Assembly (NCBI GenBank): GCA_018894105.1
Contig: CM032128.1
Coordinates: 24,037,001 to 24,101,000, forward strand
Source: Jacaranda mimosifolia
Lineage: Eukaryota; Streptophyta; Magnoliopsida; Lamiales; Bignoniaceae
DNA: 64,000 nucleotides
Direction of reading: 5' to 3'
Shown: positions 11,439-23,108 of the stretch, piece after piece
Layout: the number at the start of each line of letters is the position of its first letter
Position numbering within the stretch: position 1 is the first letter of the stretch
Made by a program: the position numbers and the translations under genes
The notes under the pieces: model-generated
The model's input: only the letters and a program-made list of their open reading frames with translations
Told to the model about the DNA's origin: nothing
Database searches by the model: none

Positions 11439-14136
11439 ATGGCAAAGCCCAAAATCATCGCCACCATTGTCTGCCTCACCGCCATCTTCGCGGCGGCGGC
11501 TCTTCCGCGGCTAACCGCGCAATCACCGGCGCCGGCCCCATTGCTGCCGCTATATCCGCCGGCTCCGGGGCCGTCGACGGTGATGGCACCTTCTCCGGGA
11601 CCTGATTGCTTCGAGTATCTGATCAACCTGTCTGATTGCCTGACCTTCGTGGAGGGCGGGAGCAACTTGACCAAGCCGGACCCGGGTTGCTGCCCGAAGC
11701 TGGCTAACCTGGTGAACACCCAACCGGTTTGCTTGTGCAAGTTGCTTGGAAACTCTAGTGAGGTTGGAATCTCTGTTGATGTCAACAGGGCTCTTAAGCT
11801 GCCTTCAGTCTGCAATGTTACCACTCCTCCGGTTAGCTTGTGCGCAGGTAAATGCATTTTCTCTTTATTTTATTATTTTTATTTCAAAATCTTTCCCCCC
11901 CCCCCCCCCCCCCTTATCTCTTTAGATTGCCATTTGGATTTTGTAGATTTTTTCCTCCTTCTAAGTTGCGAATAAATCTTTAGGATAAATTTAATATCAA
12001 ATTGGAGTTCTTAAGGTGTGTAAAAACTGAATTCATGATCTAGACGCAAGGATACATCAAATTCATAATGTAAAAGCTTTTGACGGATATTAATTTATTT
12101 TGATTACAATATGATTCGGTTTAAAGTTATTGATTGCTCTACAATATTAAACCATGCAAGTCATCATTTTCCAAAAATAATTAGATAAATAAGAAACTCT
12201 TTTTTTTTTTTTTTTTTTTTTAACTTACAAAATCAGAAGATATTGAACTGCTTTTGATTAATCCTAACATCAGTTTTTAAATGGAATATTTTTATATTTG
12301 TACCATTAACAAGATCCAAGAAAATGTATTCTATATTTAAATAGATTATTACCCAAGACCCATCATTACACAATGATTCGGCCCATTAGAAGGGGAACAT
12401 CTTTTTTGATTTTTTGTGAATAAATTATTATTTGGTTAACCCGATGGGGCATTCAAAAAAATTTGAATGATTTCTACACTCTCTTTTTGAATTTTTGTAC
12501 AACCAAATTTCCAAAATTCAATTTTTTTTTTATTCCCATTCTTATTTGAATCGCATTAATTTACGGGCCAGCAGACGACGTGGACTTTTTTGGGCTGGGC
12601 CAGTCCTCCCTGAATTATATTATTTCGATTATTACTCTGCCTTGCCTTCCATTGCCAAATTATCATATTAACTAGGCAATTTCTTTATTCATTTCATAGA
12701 TTAATTTGTGAATAGAAAGTACTAATAGTAAATCATCTTAATAATTGCTTGGATTCATCAAAGTGTTTGTGGTGCTTCTATACTATTCCTACATCTAGAG
12801 TTTTATTACTTTGTACCTGTCAAATAGGCCGGTGTGCAACATAATTAATAAAGAAGAAAAATTGAAAAATCTACCAAACTGGAAGAGGCCCATTTATTGT
12901 TCTTTAAACGCTATGTCTAATTAATAATTATTTTATAATAATACTAATAATAATATATTATTTTTATTAATGTGCAAAATGTCATTCAAATTCTTGCCCC
13001 ATTTACTAATCTTGATTGAAGACAGTAACCACAGCTGTGTTTAGCCAAGGGCTTGTTTGTTTATGAATTAAAGCATTTTGTCAAAATGGTTTTTGGGAAG
13101 TGGGGTTGGGGAATGTGATAGTTGTTTCTTTGTGTTTTGGGTGGTAGGTGGAAAATAAATTGAGAAAAAATTGTTTGTTTGTTTGTATTTTTAGAGGGGA
13201 TAAAATGTCATATCAATAATTTTTTTGTTGGGTTAGTAGGGTGAAATTGATATTTTAAAATCATTTATATATAAGTATATATAGATTGGATAGGGAGATA
13301 AAAACTAAGAGGGTTAGATATTAGAGAATGGATAGAAAATGAATTGGGAGGGTATTTTGGGCCTTTTTGAATGTATTTTGGATAATGAGATTGGAAAATA
13401 TGATAGGTTGTTTGTTTGTATTTTAGGATATGAAAAATATTTTACCAATTTACAAACAAAGAAGTCCTAAAAGTTAGAATTTTAGTTCTATTTTTCGTAA
13501 AAGTGAGTTTGAGGTTGAACATATTTTATGACAGTTCTATTATACAACATTTACTTTGACTTTATATGTGAACCTCTGATTTTAATGAGAAAAATGACAA
13601 GTGATTTTTTTATTTTTTTAATATTTATTATTGAGTATAATAACTTCATACTTTAATTTTTGCATCTTTATATTTTTCATTCTTTTTCTTCATTAGATTT
13701 CTTGTTTTAAATAAATCAATTTTTAGGTAGAATTCAGTTGAGTTATTTTTTATTATTATTGGTGTGATCATAATTATTGGCTTTTAATTGTCAGTCAAAA
13801 TCTTTGATAATTCCAACTAATTATGTATTTATTTTATGCAATGTAGCTATTGGTATTCCGATAGGAGCTCTTACCCCAAGTGAAGCCCCTTCAGACGGTA
13901 CATTCTCGTTTCCCCTATGAATATGTTATTATCAAATTTTCAGTAATTTTTTTTTGTCCAAAACCGCCCACCCCCCCGGCGCAAAGAAGATGAATTTCTC
14001 AATAATGTTTACAGGCGGGTCAGTTGCAGCAACCCCAGCTCCGGGAAGTGGGGATAATGGAAGTGCAAGCAATTTAGCCTCTAAACATCATTTCCTCATT
14101 GGATTAGCAGCCGTGTTATCCACATATTTCTTTTAA
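11439..14136 (+). CDS. GPI-anchored non-specific lipid transfer protein (LTPG type)
   Basis: Three exons, 11439-11847, 13847-13897 and 14015-14136, join in phase (GCA G|gtaaat, tag|CT ATT, GAC G|gtacat, cag|GC GGG) to give about 193 residues. The protein starts with a hydrophobic signal peptide (about residues 1-27), then a Pro/Ala-rich linker, then an eight-cysteine domain with the order C..C..CC..CxC..C..C (DC, SDC, GCC, VCLC, VCN, SLC). A Ser/Gly/Ala-rich tail and a hydrophobic C-terminus (HFLIGLAAVLSTYFF) fit a GPI-anchor signal. Family members bind lipids at the cell surface and several aid cuticular wax or suberin export. Intron 1 is about 2 kb and carries a C19 tract and a possible MITE. 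The short exon 2 and the tail exon are easy for gene finders to miss. The specific lipid ligand is unknown. Confidence 0.9.
11894..11913. repeat. Poly-C tract in lipid-transfer gene intron 1
   Basis: About 19-20 consecutive C residues some 45 bases downstream of the exon 1 donor site. Length may be uncertain in any assembly. Confidence 0.85.
13048..13473. mobile_element. Possible MITE in lipid-transfer gene intron 1
   Basis: The left end (AGGGCTTGTTTGTTTATGAA) and the reverse complement of the right end (AGGACTTCTTTGTTTGTAAA) match at most positions over about 20 bp, giving imperfect terminal inverted repeats for an element of about 425 bp. Internal sequence is G/T-rich on this strand. I could not settle a target-site duplication. 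A GGGCTTGTTTG terminus is seen in small non-autonomous DNA elements of plants, probably hAT type. Confidence 0.45.
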
Positions 14137-14560
14137 TCAGACTAAGTATTTCTTAAAAATTCATAGTGATTGATATCTTGATTTTATCATTTATATGTTG
14201 TAGCTAGATGTTCTATTCTCAGCTATTTTGAATAATATTTTGAGTTTGATTTATGTATTTAAATTAAATCAATTCACTTATACTGTCTTCTGAACAATCA
14301 TGAAAATAATAGATTGCTTTCACACTTAAAATAGAAATTTGATATGGAAAAAGCTCAGAATTTGAGCTCAATTGCACAAACTATCAGAGTTTTTGTCAAA
14401 GAATGGATTTTAGCCTGACTCACCCTAAAGTTAGCTCAAGAAGCAAAGATTGTCCACATCAACAGGGCTAATCTATCATGAAATATTTCAACAGGGCTAA
14501 TGTGTCATGAAATCAGCAGAGTCTGAATGGACAAAATGCAATGTTTCTTTCATTCCCCTC
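14137..14560. other. Convergent 3' intergenic region
   Basis: About 420 bp between the stop codons of the lipid-transfer gene (+) and the GDSL gene (-). It should hold both 3' UTRs. I see no extra gene. Confidence 0.6.
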
Positions 14561-16066
14561 TTAGTCTGAAGAGACGAGCAGTTCTTGCACAGAAAAGGGG
14601 CGGCAAACCGAAGACAAAGGTTGTCCAGACCAGGCTGAATCAGCTAAGAGTGAATTAACCACAGGGGTGGGATTGTATAAGTCCCACCAGACGTGGGCTG
14701 AAGCATCATGGCAGGCCATTTCTGTCGAGAGGCAACCGTTCTCCCCACCGTACCTGCCTAGTCCACAGCATGCATTCTTCACATCCTCTATTCCTGCACA
14801 AGATCCACCATTCAGAATTTCCGTTTTAAGGGTACTGCCAAATGAGAGGATTAGTTGTGTCATAAAAGACTGAAATCTCATCTTTTGCATTGACAAGCAC
14901 TCTCAACTGCAGACAATAGGAATACACAAGCGAATTTCACCAAATAGAAGAAGATATATGAAATTAATCGTACCATATGTCTTAGGATTGTTGATGAACT
15001 CCATTATGGCTTGGTAAACATCACAGAAGATAATGCGGGCATCTGGCAACTCTGCACTAATGGCAACGATATTCGCCTCCAGCCTCGTATTGTATTCCAA
15101 CACTAGCGCATTAACCTCATTCAAGCAACCGTTTCTCACACTGTTCAAAGGGCTGTTGCATTTCAGCAGTATATGCGGTGCATATCCCAAAGGTAGAACA
15201 CCAGCACAGACAATCTTCCTCACATTAGTGGCATAAAGATTTCTTATAGCATTTGTCATCTGGTGAACTAAAATGCGACTAAAAGTTTGGCCACCGTACT
15301 TGAAGCCAATCCCAGATGAGCCATTAAGGAAGTAATAGATGAAATCATCTTTCCCAAATGAGAGATAGAAAAGGGAAGATTGGATGAAATTGTTTGCTAT
15401 TTCTTCTCCGAGTTGGAGCTGTAATAATTGAATGGTCTCAAATGCTTGGCGTAGTTGCTGATTGAGAGACTGAAAGCTTCGCCTACCAGGGTGTAGAATA
15501 GTAGCTTCTGCTGATCCAAAGTTCACTCCACCTAAAATCCCACGAATTGAACCATTTTGCCTGTAGAATGGTATGGTATTTGGCAAGCCCATCTTCTTTG
15601 CTGCATAAGTGAAAAGTAATCAGAACCTGCTGCTGAGGACAAGTTTATATCGAGATCAACTCTGATAGCTGTGATAAGGATACATCTAGACAGGACAGCA
15701 AAAATCATTCAAATATGCTAACAGTATGAACTTTTTTCCTTGCTGACAAAATAATCATCTTTTTGTTGCACACTAAGTTAAGACCTCTAGTCTCGAAACC
15801 TCAGGCTTATCAATTATTTTAAACCTGAAGACAGTAAAAACTAACATGCTGCGCAGCTGTGTGAAGAATATCTGCAGCAATTGCAGCATATTTCCAATAT
15901 CATAATTGGAAAAACCTAATTTGCCAAATAATACTCAAAGAAACTCAACCAACACTGAACTAACCATTACCAAGAAAACATCAACGGAATTGGAAAAATG
16001 ATCAAGAAATCCCATCTTCCCACATTTCTTGAAATTTATACTAACTAGTATAGTGTGGATTTGTGC

Positions 16067-16123
<57 letters not shown>

Positions 16124-16382
16124 TACCAAGAAGCTGAGGAAGAAGAGTTGTATCAGAGCCATTGCAAGGAAATAACGAAAGATTTCGGTGTAAGAGACCA
16201 TAGAATGGAGTGTTGTCCCCACAATCAACAGACGAGTCTCCCAACACGTACATTCCGGTGACTCCAGAAGTCATCAAATCACTCAAAAACCCTATTTCCA
16301 TGGCAGCAACATGGCCACCTCTTATAATGATCATCAGAAATATCAGGAAAATCAGACCAAAAACCCGCTTTCTGATCGCCAT
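14561..16382 (-). CDS. GDSL esterase/lipase with non-canonical active-site residues
   Basis: Three exons on the minus strand, 16382-16127, 15600-14974 and 14793-14561, join in phase (CTT G|gtactc, gcag|CA AAG, TAT G|gtacga, gcag|GA ATA) to a protein of about 371 residues, the usual size for plant SGNH/GDSL hydrolases. A signal peptide covers about residues 1-27, so it is probably secreted. Block I reads YVLGDSSVDCGDN (Ser about 50). Block II has GGVNFGSAEATIL. Block III reads FYLSFGKDDF, where the family norm is GxND, so the oxyanion-hole Asn is Asp. Near the C-terminus, WWDLYNPT stands where WDxxHPT is normal, so the catalytic His is Asn (about residue 335). The rest (NACCGLGRYGG, CLSTEMAC, SLLADSAWSGQPL) is well conserved and open, so this is not ordinary decay. 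It may belong to a clade with altered or lost hydrolase activity. Confidence 0.9.
16064..16123. repeat. Compound (GC)n(GT)n(GA)n microsatellite in GDSL intron 1
   Basis: About nine GC, nine GT and twelve GA units in direct succession. On the coding (minus) strand the CT tract begins within three bases of the exon 1 donor GTAC at 16126-16123, so it forms the first part of intron 1. Confidence 0.95.
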
Positions 16383-16752
16383 TTCTTGTGGTTTCTGTAT
16401 CTTGCAACTGAAAAGTGATCCCTAGTTCCAAGATTTTCTTGGTTCCTTTTTGTTCCTTCCTTCAGGTTAGTATGTATAAGGGCAACGAATCTCGGGTTCG
16501 TCATAGAAGGAAAAGTTTGGCAATGCCAGTTTTGGGGGTTGTGAATCTTGTGCCCCTGTTCTTGTATGCTATAACTCATAAGTTCTTGTATTCAATTTTT
16601 TTCTAATTGTCCTATTTTTATTTACTGCTTCTTAGTTGGGCTTATTCGAAATCCAAGAAAATGAACTTAAACAAACTTAGTAAGACCCTGATTCAAAGAC
16701 ATACATCTAAGTAAAATATTTCATATTACAAGCAATACATGTCATCCGCTTT

Positions 16753-18147
16753 TCAGTTATGAAACTGCGACTTGACTGCATGAGACATTAACAATTCTCT
16801 AAATCTATCGCAAGCACACTCTGGCAAGCATATGCAGAGCACCATTGCTCCACTGGGCTCAGCCTCTCCTCCCTCCGGCAGGAATACACACACTTGTGGT
16901 GTAGGAGTCAGATCGATTGGGCCAGCATACATTGGCTTTCCCCAACCAAAATCAGCTGATTCATATATGGAAAACCGTGTCCATTGTGTTATTGTCAGTT
17001 TCCCACCAAATTCCAGCCTCTTAGGCCTCTCCAGATCAATGTAATCAATTGTAGATCTCAAATACTCCTCAGAGACGCCTAATCTAGCCTCGTGCACCAG
17101 CCGGGCCGTCTCAGCTAAGCATCCATTGGCAAGCCTATCCACCGTGCTAATTGCACACGCCACGCACAAGGCATTGCCATAAAACCCATCTTTCAAAGGT
17201 GGATTCTTGAGCTTCCCGCGAGTGTTGACAGAAAAAGTAAGGCGAAGCTCGTAGTTAAGAGGCTTAACATCCAATGCTTTCACCCAGGATTTCCAGACAT
17301 GAGCTGCCAATGCATCAAATGTGGTGCATGAAAATTCTCCACCTGCCTGCGCCAATATCTTCAAACGGCACTGATACTGCCGGCTTATCCGGTAGCATTT
17401 CTGAACAGGCTTGCCGTGCCATAGGCTCTTTGTCAGGCTTGAGCCTTCATCAATTCTCTTGAACTCAGTGTGTGAGAATTTAATCTTGGGAGGATCACGG
17501 GGCAGAAAGATTTCCCGATCCCAACAAGGCTTAGGATTTACCACCAATGAGCCTGCTTTTGCCGTCTCGGCCCAGGCACTGAGAAACTGCATTGCTCCAA
17601 GGCCATCACAGAGACAATGGCAGATTCTCAAGCCAAGGCTGAAACCACCACAGCTGAATTTTGTCACTTGGGCTATCACCAATGGCATGTTAACAACTTT
17701 GTACTGTTCTTCATCACGAAACCTGTAGATCAACTTTATCCAGGCAGGATTTGGCACTGATAAATCTCCAAGATCTGCTAAGGCCACATCAGAATGCGCC
17801 TCAACCAGTAGAGCACCTTGATCCGGGCCAAAGAAGACTTCCAGCTTCCCGTTCGTTGTCTCTCTTAGTCTACCTGCGAAAGGATAATAAGGGACTAAGA
17901 CCCTCCTAAGAGCATCTTTAAGTATTTGAGCAACAGGATCATCATGGGATATAAAACCTTTTGATTGGTAAAAATAGACTGTTGGAGTGAAAACGCGCAC
18001 CCCAATCATGTCATCAAGATTAGAGAGGTAAAGACTATCTTGGTTGTGTACCGTTAAGTAAGAACTAGACGAGATGGGATCTATTCTGTCAATGGTTATA
18101 GGAATATCTAGTTGAGGAAAATGAAGTTCTTGAACCCAATGAGCCAT
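16753..18147 (-). CDS. BAHD-family acyl-CoA-dependent acyltransferase
   Basis: An uninterrupted frame of about 464 residues from the Met at 18147, with the stop codon at 16753-16755. An upstream in-frame Met at 18195 would add 16 residues, but MAHWVQELHFPQLDIP resembles the usual N-terminus better. BAHD hallmarks are present: the catalytic HxxxD as HCLCDG (His about 177, Asp about 181) and the structural DFGWG at about 399-403, followed by a PEGG loop. YYPFAGRLRE near residue 90 is also typical. These soluble cytosolic enzymes move an acyl group from acyl-CoA to an alcohol or amine in the making of esters, phenolics, wax or suberin aromatics. The acceptor cannot be read from sequence. The segment DSLYLSNLDDMIGVRVFTPTVYFY hints at the hydroxy-fatty-acid/alcohol transferase side of the family, but this is weak. 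No intron, no damaged motif. Confidence 0.92.
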   Translation of the reverse strand: MAHWVQELHFPQLDIPITIDRIDPISSSSYLTVHNQDSLYLSNLDDMIGVRVFTPTVYFYQSKGFISHDDPVAQILKDALRRVLVPYYPFAGRLRETTNGKLEVFFGPDQGALLVEAHSDVALADLGDLSVPNPAWIKLIYRFRDEEQYKVVNMPLVIAQVTKFSCGGFSLGLRICHCLCDGLGAMQFLSAWAETAKAGSLVVNPKPCWDREIFLPRDPPKIKFSHTEFKRIDEGSSLTKSLWHGKPVQKCYRISRQYQCRLKILAQAGGEFSCTTFDALAAHVWKSWVKALDVKPLNYELRLTFSVNTRGKLKNPPLKDGFYGNALCVACAISTVDRLANGCLAETARLVHEARLGVSEEYLRSTIDYIDLERPKRLEFGGKLTITQWTRFSIYESADFGWGKPMYAGPIDLTPTPQVCVFLPEGGEAEPSGAMVLCICLPECACDRFRELLMSHAVKSQFHN

Positions 18148-18199
18148 GTAAGAGATAGTAACAGATTTTACAGAGAGATGAGCGATGATATACATCTAG

Positions 18200-20115
18200 C
18201 AAAAAATTTCCTTCGTCAGATGATCAAAGATGCCAAGCTACATTTAGATATCTATTTGGTATAAAGCTGTTGGCACTACGGTTACTTAACTTCGGCAATA
18301 AATAACATTAATTCTTTTGTAGGTGAAGTTCAGTTCGTATGCAGATAAACCAAGTCAGACAGAAAAATCACTTTATATGTATGACTCTTCAAGTTGCTGG
18401 CCATGCTTATTCTACCAAAGTAGAGCGGATGTATCCGTTAAGGTCCAGGGCTCAACACTCTTTGGGTTTTATAGCACGAAATAAATAAGGTAATTATAAT
18501 GGGTAAAATAAGTGTACTCCATGTTCCAAGAAGGTGTAGGGTACATCAAAATAAAATATTTTAAGATAATATTATTTTTTATTTTATCCTTCCCAATGGA
18601 GTTATAACTCTTAATTAAAAGATCGTGTCTCATGATTGTGTTCTTTATTGCAATTTCTCATATGAGAGTTGATGTTGCATTCATCAACAATGTACAGCCT
18701 GGCCCTTGGGTCTGACTGTTTGTTAGATGGACATTGATGTCCGACTGTTTGTTAGATGGACACTGATGGTTCCTTTATGTTTTGCTCCGGATCGCCTTTT
18801 GGAAGTGCCTTGCTTTTCGGCCACATGCTTTTTGAGATATCCTTAGTGGATTAGCCTCTCAATTTCATCTCTTTGGTTCCAATATTATTCAACAGTATGT
18901 CCTCAACAACGATGAAAGCTATGGAACTTTAGGGGTTTTGTTTAATTAGGCCTTGTAATATAACAATTTTAAGTATCTCTGTCCTTGGGGCCTTCAAGGG
19001 CATGTATTCGAGGATTGCCCTTCTAGTGTGTTGCCAATGATGAACTTGTCTTTGGCCAAAATTGACTTCCTCATCCCGTGATATATATTACTCTATTTTA
19101 TAATTGGGTATGCTCATGGCAATAGTACCACGGTGCGTGGTGTGGTCATTCCCTTTTTTATTTTTTATTTTTTTGGCTACAAGTTTGCAAAAACGAAACC
19201 AATTTGGGGTTTAGCTACTAAGTGTGTTTGTACTTTATGATATTGGACTTATGCTCTTGTGGTTAAAGTGTGTTAAAAAATGTGGGCCATTTGGATGGTT
19301 AGAAGAAACTATGTTTTCTTCTTTTACTGAATGGAAGAGGTGTGTTTCATTTTTTTGGTAAAAATAGGAATGCTTTGTGTTTTGGTTTTCAGGGGTACTA
19401 CCACCTTTCATTGTTATCTTTGGTGGTGTGGGAATAAAGAAAGATTGGCGGGCAGAAATTAGGGTTTTGCTTGCCGGGTTTTATGGGTTTTTAGATCTTC
19501 AATTGCAAGCTTTTCTTATTTAAATATTCTTTAGAGAAAAGGAGGGATTTGCAGTGAACAACGATGGATTTTTGGGAGTGGTTGATCAGTACAAGTAGGT
19601 TGAGAGCAAAAAGGGCTTTGGGTTTACTGGCTAAGTTTGTGGGTGAGGATAGGGGGAAAAAATCAGAAAATATATGGCGTGTGCTTCTCTTTTCTCACTA
19701 TGCTCAATATAGAGTGGAGGCTTTGCAAGTCTGATTGCATAGGGAAGTGGTTATACAGTGTGCATGCTTTGTTTTTTGCTTTTTTGTCTTCTCGGGTTGC
19801 TTGTTCATAAAAAAATAAAATAAAATGTTCATATTTTGCTCTTTCTACCTTGTTTGTGTTTTTTACCGACTTTTGGGGTTTGGTTTGCTAGAATACACAG
19901 TGTGTCGGTTTTCTTTGGTTTTTTTACCTTTTGTACAAAGTTAATATTGTTTGGGAGAGCTTTATTTCTTTGATTTTGGTTTATTTTGTTTTGTTTCTCC
20001 CAAGCTTTGTGGTTGTTATTAATGAAAGTTTCTTCTTTCTCAACTTTCTTTCGATTTTTTGGGCTATTGAGGGTTTATCTTTGTCTGTTTTCTTATGGGT
20101 GTGAGTTCTATTGTT
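18200..20115. other. Intergenic DNA, probably old retroelement debris
   Basis: T/G-rich on the plus strand with no supported exon. A 29-bp unit is directly repeated at 18711-18739 and 18740-18768 (TCTGACTGTTTGTTAGATGG...) with two changes. The stretch at about 18650-19090 has balanced composition and words suggestive of a decayed LINE or gag-like coding sequence, but no conserved motif could be shown. Confidence 0.4.
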
Positions 20116-21258
20116 GCAGCATTCTTTATGTTCAAGGTATACATTATATGGCATTTTTTAAAAAAAATATATGTTTAGGTTTTAAAAAAAGTTGGTTCTT
20201 TTTTTTTTTTTGGGGGGGGGGGGGGGTGCTGCTGCTTTTGTTATTGGCTTAGTGTGAATTTTCTTAGATATGAAGTGTGTTGTTTTATTGTATGTTTAAA
20301 GTATTCATTAAATGTATATGGGCCTTTTGGGGGAGAAAAAAAAATCTTTTTTTTTAGCTTGGAAATTTTTTGGAAAAAGGGTTTTTGTTTTTTATTGATT
20401 GGTGTTTATAATCTAGTTTTGTTTTGTTCAACTGTAGCTTCATGCTTGTTTTGTTAATTTTTTCTTCAAAAGATTATTCTTGGTTTTTCTTCCTCAATGT
20501 TGATGATAGTTATGAGAAGTTTGTTATTATTAGTCTGAATACATAAGGGCAATTAATAGAAGTTTATGATATGGCTTGTGTATAAGTTGCCTTTTCTGAA
20601 GAATTGTCAGTCATTTTTTTTATATGTGTATGTTGAGTAATATTTGGTTCTTATATTGTTGATTTTTACTTTTCTTTGGGATTGCTATTCACAATTTATC
20701 TCAAAAGAAGGTAAACTTCATCAAGGTATGCCTGTTAGTAGGGGGTGGCAATTTTCGACACGACACAATAATGCGATACAAATCGACACAATGTTATTGT
20801 ATTTGGATTGGAGATTATTGGGTTGGGTCGATATTGGGTCGACCTAATAAACAATACAAAAACTGTGGGTTGGTTTGGGTTACTCGATAAACACGATAAT
20901 TTTATTGGGTAACCCACCAACCCAATCTGATCCAACTTGAACCAAATCTTTAAAAAAGCAAAAAAAACAAAATACACACGCATATATATATATATGCATA
21001 TCTTGTATGAGTGAATACTTCAGTGTACTTATTTTTTGCCCCAAACCTCAATTGGAAGAAAAAAATAACAATGCAGAGATATGATTGAAATTAAAAGTTA
21101 GAATACACTATGCTTTTTACATTTCTAATTAATGACTTGGTGTTAATTTTGAACAATTTAACTCTAAATTGGTTTGTAGGATTAAAAATTATTACTTACT
21201 ACGTAAATATTTGACTACTCAGCGTTTTTAGAGTGATTAGTGATTGGATGGGAGGAAT

Positions 21259-21310
<52 letters not shown>

Positions 21311-23108
21311 GGTGGGTGTGTGTTTTACTGGAATTCAATTTCATTGTTGTTAAAATTGAGTTGTCATGAAATTTTGATCTAGCACTAAAATTTCTACATT
21401 GTTGATGTTGATAAGAGATTGCGTGAAATATAATTTTCAAATTGCTCTATAATATAATAAGTTTGGCTTTTTTCTAAATTTTGGTATAAGTCGATTTTTC
21501 CCCAAAATTTTGGTATAAGTTTATTCTTTTATTAAAATTTTAGTTAAATATAAAATATTGTAGGTTTTTTTAAATGAATTGTTAATGAAAAATAATCACA
21601 AATTGAAATGGATTGGGTTCAGGTTGACACGAAAGCTTTCAGGTTTGGTTTGGACTAAAGCTTATTGGGTTGAGTACTTTTCGAGTTGGGTTTGGGTTGA
21701 GCAAAATTTTATAATATTCCCACTTTAACCCAACATGAAACGACCCAACACAACACGATTGGCACCTCTACCTCTTAGTTTCTTCATTTTGTGTTTTTAA
21801 CTACTGGTACTTTGTTGCGTTCCTTTGTTTTCGTTTTTGGGATATTAATGTTTTGACTCTTTTATGGTTGATTAAATTTTTTTTGTAAAAAACTGATTGA
21901 GAATTTTATAACATCTTAATAATATCTTTTTAAAAGTGTATAAACTAACCGAAACACTTTTCTCATCTATAAAGAAGTGGAGAAGTGTGGGATGAAAAAA
22001 AAAAAAAAAGAAAGAAAGAAAAGTTGCCCATAAATTTAAAGTTCGAATGCATGACAATGCAACGAAGAAGAAAGTTTTTATAATTACTAATATTTTTGTT
22101 CTTGATATTCAAAGTATGCATTGTATGCGTTTGTTTTTTAAAAAAATATATATATGTTTAGGCTTTAAAAGAATTGAGTTCTTTTGACTTGGGGATGTTT
22201 TGTTATTCGTTTAGTGTGAATTTTGTTGGATATGAGATCTATTGTATCATTGTATGCTTAAAATATTGATTAGATGTATATGGGCTGTTTTTCTATTTAT
22301 TTATTTTTTAAAAAGAAAAATCCTTTTTTTGGCTTGAAAATATTTTTCTCTTCTAAAAAAGTTCTTGGTTTTTATTAGTCACTGTTGATAATTTGTTTTT
22401 TTTTTCCTTTCAATTGTAACTTATTTTAAATTTCTTTGTTTGTTCTACAAAGAGTTATTGTTGGTCTATCTCCCTGAACATTGATAATAGTTTTCAAAAG
22501 TTTGTAATTATTAGTATGAATACATAATGGCAATCTGTGCTAAATTTCTTAGAAATTTATGATGTAGTCTATATATGATATACCTTTTTCAGAGATGTGT
22601 AAATTGTGTTTTTCATATATGTGTATGTATATTAAGTATGTGATATTTATTAATTTGATTTGGTTTTATGGTTGCTTATGAGAAATAGCCTGCATTTTGT
22701 TGTTATATTCTTGATTTTTTTCTTCTTTAGGATTGTTGTTTATGATTTGTCATGAAATAAGTCAAATTTAATCAAGATATGATTGTTAATTCTTTCATTT
22801 TGTGTTTTTAATTTGTTGGTGCTTTGTTGTGTTGCTTTGTTCTGTTTGTTTTGAATATTAAAGTTTTAATTCTTTTATCGATGATTAAAATCTTTTTCTG
22901 AAAAATTTATCTAATATTTTTTTATCATCTAAATAATTTATTGTTTTTTGGACGCATATATACTAGGTGAAACATCTTCTTCATCCGTAAAAGTAGAGGA
23001 GTATAGTACAAAATTAGGAAAATTAACCTCAAATTTAACATTATTTGAATACATGACAGCACAAAAAAGAAGTCAGATTCTGTAATTATTAACATTCTTG
23101 TTGTGGTA
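20116..23108. repeat. Tandem direct duplication of a ~1-kb unit
   Basis: Unit 1 (about 20116-22100, including a 1-kb insertion) and unit 2 (about 22101-23108) share a long series of matching blocks in the same order. Examples are TATATGTTTAGG near 20170 and 22153, TTAGTGTGAATTTT near 20251 and 22213, AGATGTATATGGGC-type near 20310 and 22273, and TTCATTTTGTGTTTTTAA near 21784 and 22793. Similarity by eye is moderate, so the duplication is old. A remnant like the start of a third unit follows at 23080-23108. I recognise no gene in the unit. Confidence 0.75.
20739..21770. mobile_element. Non-autonomous hAT-like element, 1032 bp
   Basis: Left end TAGGGGGTGGCAATTTTCG, right end reverse complement TAGAGGTGCCAATCGTG. 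Flanks CCTGTTAG (20731-20738) and CCTCTTAG (21771-21778) are an 8-bp target duplication with one mismatch, the size expected of hAT elements. The second unit of the surrounding tandem duplication lacks this element at the equivalent place (near 22784), which independently marks it as an insertion. The interior near both ends is rich in CGACAC and GGGTTGGGT words in inverted orientation. No transposase frame is visible. It also contains a (TA)(TG)(GGGT) compound microsatellite at about 21258-21320. Confidence 0.85.

Noticed and set aside
11399..11857. Minus-strand frame of 152 residues over the lipid-transfer exon
   Set aside because: Shadow of the GC-rich exon 1. The plus-strand protein has a signal peptide and all eight cysteines.
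13954..14136. A separate 60-residue gene starting at 13954
   Set aside because: Only its second half (from 14015) is coding: it is exon 3 of the lipid-transfer gene, in phase with the upstream exons. The first half is intron.
15935..16261. Open frames across the GC/GT/GA microsatellite
   Set aside because: They read through the repeat into GDSL intron 1. The splice sites and conserved GDSL blocks explain the region.
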